From Nilaparvata lugens (Eukaryota; Arthropoda; Insecta; Hemiptera; Delphacidae), in assembly GCF_014356525.2 (NCBI RefSeq), contig NC_052510.1, forward strand, positions 19,928,532 to 19,992,531: DNA of 64,000 nt. Reading direction: 5' to 3'. Position numbers and translations under genes: made by a program. The notes below the pieces were generated by a model. It saw only the letters and a program-made list of their open reading frames with translations. It had not been told where the DNA came from and searched no databases. Positions 1 to 12,000 of this stretch are shown here, piece by piece (position 1 is the first letter of the stretch; each line of letters opens with the position of its first letter).

Positions 1-8
1 TTGTTCAC

Positions 9-48
9 CTGCTGGCCTGGCTTCTGTCTTCTCTTATTCAAACGTACT
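9..48 (-). CDS. Paf1: Paf1 coding exon 8 (last in window)
   Basis: 40 nt with a TTTGCAG acceptor and a GTGAAC donor. Completes the Arg codon from exon 7 and adds [13 protein letters not shown], matching the conserved VRLSKRR block that follows NELETR in the family. It ends on a codon boundary, so at least one more exon lies left of the window. Confidence 0.9.
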
Positions 49-3000
49 CTGCAAAACAAAAACACGCCAATCAATTTGTGTCAGAAAAACACAGTTACAT
101 GATGCAATACAAAATAGAAACCATAAATCGAGTATCAGAAAAACTCAGTTCCCAGGGGATCTAATTTATTAGAAATGAAGCACTGTTACGTAGCTAGAAA
201 GATATTTTACTAAATTTCAAAAAAATACAGAGAATCATATCAGTCAGTAGAAATTGATGTACAGTATACGCAAACAGTAATAAATGGTATTATAATATTG
301 TTTGGCGTTATCACAACTAATAATTCTGCCATTTCGACTTTCCAAGTGATTAACGAACTAATAGGCAATGAGGTTTTGTGAATACTACATAGATATTTAT
401 TACAAGGGAAAACCAATGCAACAATTTTCAGCATATCCAATTTGAGCTATCAACTGGATGGAGGCCACAAACAAGATATTTTGTTGCGAAAACAACACCA
501 ACCTGTTGCACTAAACAAAACACCAAAGCTATCAGTTTATGTTGTATATGTTCATCAGTTCACATTTACAATAATACATCTTACATTAAAAACAATAAAT
601 CAATAGCTCATGCATAATACTGTATTGTAAATTTAATTTATTCATTGATTGTCTTCATTACTGGCGGAATTAGAAGACGACCAGTTCTCACCGCCACACC
701 ACTCTAAATAAGAGTTCCGCTTCCGCATACCTTTAAGTGATTTATAAAGTAAAGTAAATATAGAGTAAAGAAACTTATTTAGAACATAATTCCAAATTAC
801 CAGTTATTAAAAATTCATCTACTATTAAAAGTTTTACTTCCTTTTAAGCAAGTGGAATAATACGCATTGTACTGGGTTCTATATTTTGCATCATTCATGG
901 AAGTTAAATCGAAGTAAGAGACTTGCCGCTAGCTCGCAGATTTACTTTGAATGATAACATAATTCCCTGATAAAAAACTGAATAAGAGACTAAACTTCAA
1001 TTAATATTCACCTAGTTTCAAGCTCATTGAAGTAAACACCATCATTTCTGACGACAAAGAAGTAGTTCTCCTCGTATCCTTTGGACGCTTTGCTCTTGAC
1101 GTTCCAGTTGTACTCTCGCGCCATTTTGTACTCGTACTCCTGGTCGTCGGTGTACTCAACGTTCTCCACGAAATCTTGCTTCCTTTTTTCGAGCGTTTCT
1201 GGCGTCGGCAGGAAGTAGGCTACAAACTGTTCGCCACTTTCGTCCATCACACCTCTTTTAACAAAATTAAATCAAACAATAATAATTAATAGATTTCATT
1301 CACACAAAGGATTAGGAAAGCACTACAGGTAGGGTTGAGACAAACCCAAAAAAGTTAGTATAAAAATACAGGGTGCGGCATCAAAACTTCCTTTTTTGAA
1401 ATGCTCACTATTCAGTTATTTGATGACATAGCGGAGTGCTAGTAGTCACATTGAAGAGGCGTGATTTTAAAGTTTTGTTCTTGCACAGCTCAATGGCCAT
1501 TATGCATTGGAACAGCGCGTAGCTTGCGCTCGCCGATGAGGCCTACTTTTGGAATGGCTGTTCAGTTGTTGCTGCACAGCACGCCTTTCTGAATCGGTTT
1601 AATAAAGCCCTATTGGCCTGTCTGTGTTCCAGACCGGAAATCAATTGTTTCGTCGTGGGTTACTACTTTTAGAAAAATAGATAGTAAAAATACAAAGATT
1701 CAAAGTTTCACGGCCCATTATTTATTTATTTATTACATTCCTTAATCACAACATCAAATTAATGATTGGGAGAGAATCAACAGGATAAACCCAAAACTGT
1801 TCCTCTCCCTAATTTTGATAAAAATAGTCCAAATGAGGTTATGAAAACACTTTTATAAAGATCACAAAAATTTACAGTCCAAATAAACATTATACTAAAA
1901 ATTTTGTATTAGCTATCGTGAAGACATCGAGAGCTTCAATTTAGCTATCGCCAAGGCGTTCAGCACGCAAACATGCGTCAGCCCTTGGACTTTCTGATCG
2001 TTCTGAGAGTAGGATTCTTCTCGAAGACCTTCATTTCTATCCATACAAGATGAATATTATTCACAAAATGGCTGTTTCGAAGGAATACTTCCCAGAATGC
2101 CTTATCTCAATTAGAGGCGATTTGCAATGGCCGGCTCGATCTCCTGATTTGCCCCCGTATAATTTGTTTGTTTTTTTAAATCTCCTGTCTGTATGGACCG
2201 TCAGAAGACTCAACAAGATTTACAGAACAACATACAGGTGGATATTGCCAGAATTACGCCTCCTTGAAAGGTGATATCAAACACTAGAAATAGGTACTCT
2301 AAAGGCCGGTTTCCGAGCTCGGGATTTAGCTAAGTTCTAGACTTTAATCGGCTTTAAACTCTGGAGTCAGTAAATTGGCTTTCCGAGTCAGAACGTTAAC
2401 GTAGTCGAGGACTCAAATAGACCCTGGAGTTTAGAGATCACGTTAGACCCTGGAGTTTATAATTTGAATGAAGGGCTTATAAGTTCAGGACTTGAATTAG
2501 ATTCTCGCCTCTTTCCGAGTCAAGAATTTATCAACAATCGTTAAGTCCAGAACTTGAAACAGCGTGATTTTAAACCCTTGACTGAGGGTTTAAATTAAGT
2601 TCTGGACTTAAACTGAGCAAACACATCTCAGTTATTGTTTTGGAGTAAATAAATAGCCAAATTGATGTCTTAGAGATAATATTTGGGTTAGTACATCTAA
2701 ATTCATAATTAATAGTTTTTAAAACAAAATTATATCAGAATTATGAGTGAAAACTAACCTTATTTTACGACTGTGACATAACATAAAAATTTCAAGAAAA
2801 ATAGTACAATGATTGCCTTGGAATTTATGTTACAATATGAATGTTATTAATCAATGTTATTATTCAGCATGTTAATGAACAATAATAAATTATCATTCCA
2901 GTTTTTTGACCTTGGACTCAATATCCTACTAAAATATTTATTCCAAAATCACTGGCAAGGATCGATGATTAATAATAGCATAACGTAAAATGAAATGTTT

Positions 3001-6000
3001 ATTCATTCATAGATTGAAAATTGAATTCATGTTTCAAATGTTAGGGTTTGCTTTGAATAGGCCTACAAATAAATCGAGACGTATTTTCACAAAATAATTG
3101 TAACAAAATAGTTTGGAGAACATGCTCATTGCTCATTTGAATAAGCCTGCTTCAATCAGCTGCCTCCCATTGCCAAAATAACAACAATATAATATAGTGA
3201 ATTTCCCTCATGTTTACTGCGTTAAAGTCCTGGACTCAAATAAGTCGAGAACTCAATAGACCACACCACGGAGTTTAGAAGAGAAACCAGTGACTCAGAA
3301 AGTCGTTTTAGACCCGAGTGCTTATTTTAGTCCTGGACTCTGTAAGTCCAGAACTTATAGATCCCGAGCTCGGAAACCGGCCCAAAGTGTATCCAGAGAG
3401 GGGAACGTCACCTTCATTATATCCTCTTCAAAACTGCATGAAAAAACATTTTGAAAATAGAATACAACTTTTCTGACTCTTACAATGCGTTTTATAGTGT
3501 TGAAAAAAGTTTTGATGCCACACCCTGTACAAATCAATAAAACATGAGTAAAAAAGTTCGGTATAACAATAAGTTTAATTACTGTATTATATAAACTACC
3601 TATTTGCACAAGGATTTTTTTTAAATTGTTAATTTCGCATTTTTATAATTTGAAATTCTGAACACTGAAAATAAAGGCTTTATTTATTTATAGGTAGGGG
3701 CAAGACAATACCAAAAATATTTCACATTTGAAATTCAAAAGTACAAAGAACATAAAAAATAAGCATGTTCAATAAAACTTCTCTAATGAATAATATGAAC
3801 GTCTGTTTATTGACAAATCTAGAAGAATCTAGAAGAATATCTCTAATGCCAGTTGAAATTCCATAATCTGAAATTACTTAAACGTCCAATTTGGAGTTGT
3901 CTTTATTGAAAAAATAATTTATCAAAGAGATAACCGCATTTATACTATACTGACCTGATCATGGCTTGAGACATTTCTTCTAACTGGGCTGGGAAAGGTC
4001 TGCCAACAGGAGCAGGATCCGAATCGAATATAACTTGGGCGCAGGGATATTTCCACAGCTGGAATTACAAAAAATACTCATCAACAATTAGTATCAAAAA
4101 TGTCGTCCAATCAGCTTGTTGAGTACTTTTTCCAAAATTATTGAAAAGTTAATAAAATACCGTTTAGTTAGCTATCTCCTAAAGCATAATATAATTCACA
4201 AAAATCAATTTGGGTTTCAGTATAAAAAAAGTACAGTAGATGCAATATCTCTTCTAACACAGAAAATTTCAATAACAAAAATAAAACAATAGCCATATTT
4301 TTAGACCTTGCTAAAGCTTTTGACACTATTCCTCACTCAAAACTTCTGATAAAAATGGAAAAGTTGGGTATTCGAGGAATAGCCCTTGAATTATTTAAGA
4401 GCTATTTAAAAAATAGATTCCAAATGCTCAAAATTGATAATAAAACCAGCCTTGAACAACTCACTGATTACGGTCTTCCACGAGGAACAGTCTTGTCGCC
4501 GATTCTCTTCCTAATCTACATTAATGATCTTCTCAAGTTAGAATTAAAAAATGGTGTCTCAATCGCTTTTGCTGATGACACTTCATTGTTATTCAGTGAA
4601 ACGAATTGGGAGGATACTAAAAAAGCAGCAGAATCCGGACTTAAAATAGTAAAATCCTGGTTTGATGAGCATATATTAACATAGAACATAGAAAAAAGTA
4701 ATGTCATGTCTTTCTCTCCAAATTCTATAGGCCAGCCGCAAGGTTTGGATTCCATTAAAATCCATAATGTAAATTGCAACGAATCTGATTGGATGAATTG
4801 TACATGCTCAAAGCTTAATAGAGAACATCGTGTTAAATATTTGGGTGTAATGATTGATCAACATTTGCGTTGGGATGTTCACATCAATAGTACATGTAAC
4901 AAACTCAGACATTGGATAAGTAAATTCCGTAATATCAGCCAAGTTGGTAATAAAAAAATCTCAAGACTCATATATTTTGCCTACATTCAATCATTTCTGC
5001 AATATGGAATGAAAATTTGGGGTGGAACATACTCAAACCACTTGGAAAAACTATTTGTAATTCAAAAACACCTTACAAGAGCTATATTGGGGAAACCCAG
5101 ACTCTATCCAAGTGAGTTTCTGTTTAGTGAGCTAGATGTTTTAACTGTCAGGCAGCTTTACATAAAAAATTTAATCATCTACATAAATAAACAAATGAAT
5201 CTTTTCAACCTGCGTGTTTCACCGTACAACCTCCGTCCCTCATCTATTACCTTTCAAATTACAGATACTATTTTATCAATTTGTAGAAAACAATTTTCAT
5301 ATCAGGTATCAAAGCTCATCAATGTTATTCCTAACCATTTTATCACTAGTAAATTGAATAGAAAACTGCTAATTGAAATTCATACATGGATAATCTCGAA
5401 CAATGTAATTTTGGCAATGTAATTTCCTCATAGCTTAGTATAAAGACTTCTCATGTTTTTTATGTAATTTTCAACTATTCTTTACTTTCCCCTAAGCCTT
5501 CACTCTGCTCTTTCTCTTCCCTTCCTCACTTACTTTTTCTTTTCCCTATTTCTTAATAATATCCCATTATTATTTTCTTGTACTGTTAAGCATTGAACAC
5601 TCGGCCTCTGCGCTCAGGTTCCTCGAACCTTGCAGGGACTTTCCGTTTTTAATATAGTTATGTATAATCCTATTAATGGTATTTTTCTTTTTCATTTTAT
5701 ATTGTATTTTAATTTTTTCATTTACAACCAATTTTGTTATTGTAATTATGTTTTTGGGACAAATAAAGATTTGATTTGATGTCAAAAAAAGATGTCACAA
5801 GTTAAATATCTATAGTAATAGTATTACAACCCTATTGTTACAGAATATAGCTGACTATGCATTGTCTTCTTTATGTCTCAATTAATTATTTTCAGTTAGT
5901 TCTACTCAAACTCTTGACGAGAGCACTCGGCTCCCGAAATTCTTTAATTCGGTATTTTCTGTAGTTGTAGTGTTAATAAAGTTTCGATTTTTAAAAACTC

Positions 6001-9000
6001 AGTCGTGTCGTCCAATCACTTAACTGGCGCCCGAACTTACGTCGCGGAAAGTTTTATCGTTGTATCCATCCACGTTCATTAAACTCTGATACAAGACCTT
6101 TTATCTTGTGCAACGAAAAAACTTTGAGTTTCACCTCTTCATCCGTGAACCAACCCATATATTTTTCTCCAACGAGAAACTCATAGTGAAAGTGACTCGA
6201 CTTCAAAATTTCAAAATCTACCACTCAACTACAAAATTATTCTCCAACGAGAAAACAAAGTCAAGTGTTATCAGAGTAAACTCAAACTTCCAAAAATTTC
6301 TTCAACAAGAACTTAACTTTCACCAGTGTTAATAAGTGTAAATCAAATCAAACTACAAAAACGAAAACGACTTCAAGTACTTCTCAATGGAAAACCACCA
6401 TCAAGCTGCTATCACCATCACGCTGTAACCGTATCCAGCCTAGCAGTTAGTTCAACCCCACGCTGGCCACCGCAGGAGACGAGAGGACTCTACAGAGGGA
6501 CCGAGATCTCGCCACCTTCAGGAGGATTCCTGCTGTCCTTATATCATCCGAAGGAGAAGACGACACCGACGCCGACGCTGACGACAACCGGAACATCGCC
6601 CACCAACCTCAATCGACTGTGAGTAATTTCGTTATATCTCTTCCTCAACCACACCCTACAATGCCTAATATCTCGAAACAAATTCCTCATGACATTCTTA
6701 AATTCATACCCCACTATGATGGTACTTGCTATAAGCTACCACATTTTATTAGTACTTGTAATGAACTATTAGTGTCCTATTGTAGTGCAAACATTGACGA
6801 AAAAACAGAAAATCACTGGCTCCTTTTCAGGGCAGCCGTAAGCCGTCTTTCAGGACCCGCAGAATCAGTTGTTTTTAATAACAATTGTACAACTGTAACA
6901 GAGCTGATAGCCGCTCTAAAAACAAACTTCGCTGACAACAGGTCCGTTCCAGACCTAATTGCGGAAATTACTTTCATGAAATCCTATTCAAATGAACACC
7001 CGATCGAATTCATTAATCGCCTCGATGAAAAACGCACAACTGTGTTGACTAAATATAAACTAGATGGTATCCAAGGTGAACTTTTGACTAATCTAATGCA
7101 GCAGTTGAACGCAACTCTCACCCGTACATTGATTCACGGAGTTCATCCAACTTTGGGCTCTCATTTGCAAATCCTGCAAATTCATGATCTTGACGATGCT
7201 AGACATAAGATTATTAATGACTGTAGTATTGTTCTAAGGAGCTTGAACTTCAAATCAACTATCAGTACTATCAATAAAATTGATTCAAGAGCTTTTAATC
7301 AAACGCCAATGCGATCAAACACATTCACTCATGCTTATCAAGCAAGCAACAGAGCTTTTTCTAACAACTTCTCGCAACCTCGAGTACCGAATTTCTTCCA
7401 ACAGAAAAATGCATCACAGCAAACATTCCCCCAGAACAGAAACTTTCAACAAAATTTCCCTCAAAATCAATTTGCTCAATTCCCTCAGCAACCGAGGCCT
7501 GTGCAAAACAATCCTCAATTCAGACAACCACATAATAGTAAGTGGGATTCACAAAACACTGTCAGCATGCGCACAGTACAAACAAATCCTTCTAATCGTT
7601 TCAAACTGAACTCAAAATCTCCGTTTGAAGTGCATCATTTGCAAGATGACTTAACAGATAACTCATCTCATCCTTTCGGAAACGAAATCCAAAGAATGCA
7701 AAACCAGCTAACTTCACTTACTGAAGCATTCAACAACATGCAGGCTCATTTTTTAGGGGTAGGCCCAACACACTCAGCGGAAACACCCCCAAAAAATTTG
7801 AATTGAATATCATAAATAAGTCGCTCCCATATTTTGTCGACCACGCTAACCGTAAATGGATGGTTGACACTGGGTCGTCAAAGAACTATGTGAACCCCTC
7901 TCTCTATCATACCACCCAATGTGACCAGATATAAAGAAAAGTTCGTAGTAAAAACACCAGCCGGTGAGAGTGGTGGAAATGAATACATTTTTATGAACTC
8001 AAATACTGTGTTTCCAGGAAGTTCACAAATCAAAATGTACGTGTATGACTTTTCGACAAGATACGATATCTTATTAGGTCACGAAACTTTGAAAGAACTC
8101 AAAGCCAATGTAAATTATACAAACAACACGTTAGATTATCGTACTATTTCGAAACCGTTGTTATCAGTGATTAACTCTAATGAACAAATTCAATTGAAAC
8201 CAGGATTTAATGTTGTTACTGTACCAGTTAGGTCGATTCCTAATCTCAAGACAGGACTACTTAAAGCTGTTTCTCATGAAAGTTATTACGTTGAAGAAAG
8301 TATTGTTAGTATAGAAGAAAATAGATGTAAGTGCGTAGTGTATTCCAATGAGCTCATGACCATAAGCCCCGAGCCAATAGAGATAGAAGAACTAGAAACT
8401 ATTTTTGACAATGATGAAATTGATAACTCAGATGTATCAAACAACTCGGATATTATAAGAGAAATTCCCAAACTTCTTCGGACGGACCATATGAATGTCG
8501 AAGAGCGGAAACATATCATAAATCTAATACGGAATTTTCCTGAAATCATCAAACGTGAACATGATGAATTGACAAGTAGTACTAATCTGTTGAAATTTAA
8601 AATCAACACTACTGACGAAATCCCTGTATATTCTAAAAATTATAGATACCCTCAAGTGTTTAGGAAGGACGTTGAATTAGAAATTGACAAACTTCTTCAG
8701 AATAAAATAATTCAACATTCCAACTCCCCATATAACAGTCCAATTTGGGTAGTGCCCAAAAAACCAGACGCCTCCGGTAAACGTAAAATACGTGTCGTAT
8801 TAGATTACAGAAAGATTAATGATAAAACGATTGAAGACAATATCCCCTCCCAAATATTGAGGACTTATTTGGAAAAATTGGAAGGGCTACCTATTTTTCA
8901 GCGATAGATCTCGCTTCTGGATTCCATCAAATTCAAATGGAAAAGGAATCAATTCCAAAAACTGCCTTTTCAACTGAGAACGGACATTATGAATTTTTGA

Positions 9001-12000
9001 GAATGCCGTTTGGATTAAAGAACGCTCCAGCTACTTTCCAACGTGCAATGAACATTTTGTTTTCCAGAATGCCCAATGTGTTAGTCTACATGGACGACAT
9101 AATTGTGTTTTCCGATAATCTCGAGGAACACTTGAAACATCTAAAATCAGTTTTCAAACAACTTAGAGATCATAATCTAAAAATCCAACTGGACAAAACC
9201 GAGTTTTTTAAACGAGAATTACTGTACTTAGGACATATAATTTCTGAACGCGGAATTCAACCCAATCCTTCAAAGCTAGAAGCTATAAAGAACTTTCCAA
9301 TCCCAAAAACTGAAAAAGAAATTAAGCAATTTCTAGGATTGACAGGCTATTATCGAAAAATGATAAAAGATTACGCTAACATTGCAAAACCTCTCACACA
9401 CGCCTTGAAAAAAGATGTTAAAATCAATCCAAACAATCCAGAATATCAAAAGTCATTCGAAACATTAAAACTTTTATTACAAAACGATCCAATTTTACAG
9501 CTACCTGACTTCACAAAAACATTTATTCTGACTTGTGATGCTAGCAATTATGCTATAGGTTCAGTGTTATCACAAAAATTCAATGGTAAAACCTTACCCA
9601 TTGCATATGCTTCTCGTACACTTAATCGTCATGAAGAAAATCTTTCTACGATTGAGAAAGAATTATTAGCTATAGTCTGGTCATGCAAACATTTTCGACC
9701 ATACCTCTATGGTAGAAAATTCATAATCGAAACCGATCACAAACCTCTTCAATGGCTCCGCAGCATTAAAGAACCGAATTCAAAATTAATTCGTATGAAA
9801 CTCTTTCTAGAAGAATTTGATTTTTCAATCCAGTATGTGGAAGGTAAATCGAACCAAGTAGCTGACGCTCTTTCAAGAATACGCCCACTTGACGTTAACA
9901 TGATGGAAAATGATGAAGACGAACCTTTCCAAGGTTTCGAAAGTGGTTTTCGTGGTTTCAATCATGACTTTCAGGATCTCGAGAATAACAATGATCTCGA
10001 TGACCCCGACGAATTTGACATGGACGAACTGCTTAGATTTAACACTAACACAGACATTCCCTCAGTAGACACCGTCACACTTGACGATTTTCTTCAACAT
10101 GTAGGCAAATCTGCCGAACAAACTAACAATTCCGATCGAGATAATATTGTAAATAATGATAATGATGCTAATGACCTAGAAGTTGATAATCGTAGTCTAG
10201 CTACAATACATTCACAGGAGAGTTCGAACGAACAAGTAGTTATTGCGGAAGATTACAAAATAATCAATGTTGAACAAAATCAAATCATTTTAGAACGTGG
10301 CAACAAAGAACCTGTTATCAGAAAAGTTTTTACAAAAAACAGATTATATTTTCATAGTTCATCCACTCCTGAAGAAATAAATGATGTGTGTATACAATAC
10401 TTGAAACCCAACACACTTTATGGGATACTTTGCTCCAGGACAGGTGTATTGGAAAAGGAATATGAAATGATTTTTGAAAATTTTAAGAATGTTATCATTG
10501 CTAATTTTAATTGTGAAACTTAGGAGATATAAGAAACTGAATTTGGATATAACTGATTCAGAGGAGCAAAAAGAAGTTGTATCCAATTATCATGTAGGAA
10601 AAACGTATCACCGTGGAATTAATGAAAGCTATAGCCACATTCGAAGAGAATACTATTGGCCTACCATGCTTAAAGACATTACAGAATACATAAATAAATG
10701 TTCAGTATGTGCTAAAGTTAAATATGATAGAAGACCTGTTCAAGTTGAATACAAAATTACCCCAACTCCTGACAAACCTTTCGAAAAACTGCAGATTGAC
10801 ACGTTTCAATACAGTAGAATAAAATTCCTCACGATAATAGATTGCTTTTCGAAAAAACTCATGGCATATCCACTAACAGGTATGAACCAACTTGAAATAC
10901 AGTCTTGTTTGAATGATTACTTTTCTCTATTTCCATGCCCTAAGACAATCCAAATGGATAATGGTCGTGAATTCGACAATGCTGGACTTTGAGATTTTTT
11001 GCGTTTATATAAGATAGAACCTTATTATACAGGGTGTTTCAGAAGTAGTGTCGAGAATTTTAGGGTATTGTACCTGGATGCTAGGAGACTACAAATGTCA
11101 TATTTGAAGTGTCCAAACTCAGCGGTTATCCTTATAGCTGCCATTTTGTTTTTTTCACTTAAAAATTTTTATCTCAAGAACGAAATGTTGTATTGATCTG
11201 AAATTTGGCATGAATATTTATGCTATAAAGACTCAACTATAAAAAATAAAAAAAAAATTTTTCGTTGAAATTTTTCAAAATGGCGGCCATTTTAAATTTT
11301 TGATGGCGAATATCTCGAAAACCGTCCATTTTACAGAAAATTTACAAGAGACAAAAAAGTTAGCAAAGTTTTTCACAATTCCAATGATACCTAATTTATC
11401 AAGATTGGTCGAAGAATAACAGAGAAATTAATTTTTTTCGTACTGCATGCATGACCACTTTTCACCATTTAAAGATCAATATTAATTTTTTAATTCCAGA
11501 TGTATTTAAGATGAAGCTTTGAAACTCGGTATGGCTCCATATGGGCAAACAGATGATTTTACAATGGTTTTCAGATGATAATGTTTGTCTTGTAAAAGTA
11601 TTGTTGTTTCATTGAAAGTAAAGAACCAGATGTAGTGCTTCCTATTTCTTAGTCTCACGTTTCCTAGGTCTTATTTCTATCTTAAATTTCCAGTTTCAAT
11701 ATTTTCTTACGTTGCTTCTACACAAATATTTAATTATTGTAATGGAATTAGTTCGCTGGAGTACACCGATATTCACTTCATGTATGGAGCAGCTCTTGGC
11801 AATGCGACCGACGCAAGAAGAATGTATGCAGCTGCATTTCCAAACCGCCGTCTCCCTTCCGACAAGGTGTTCACAAGAACTCACAATCGGCTGAGAGAAG
11901 TTGGTTCATTTGAACGGAACAGGGTAATTGCTGGTAGGCCTCGAGCAGTTCGAAATGTTGCTTTCGAAGAGGAAGTATTGCAGAAATTCGATTTCAATCC

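Larger units (their letters stand above)
1369..3527. mobile_element. Degenerate Tc1/mariner (IS630)-superfamily transposon with nested elements
   Basis: The ends are near-perfect inverted repeats. The left end reads CAGGGTGCGGCATCAAAACT from 1369, and the complement of the right end reads CAGGGTGTGGCATCAAAACT ending at 3527. TA dinucleotides at 1367-1368 and 3528-3529 fit the superfamily's TA target duplication. Inside are fragments of a transposase in plus orientation: a helix-turn-helix-like stretch near 1500-1680 and a WPARSPDL motif near 2128-2150, which is the third catalytic region of DDD transposases. The coding sequence is destroyed by stops and by insertions at about 1719-1900 and 2303-3383. 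It sits in Paf1 intron 6. The superfamily is well supported; the subfamily is not certain. Confidence 0.8.

Noticed and set aside
6326..6622. Small upstream gene before gag
   Set aside because: Opens from GTG, low complexity and no similarity; it lies in the untranslated leader.
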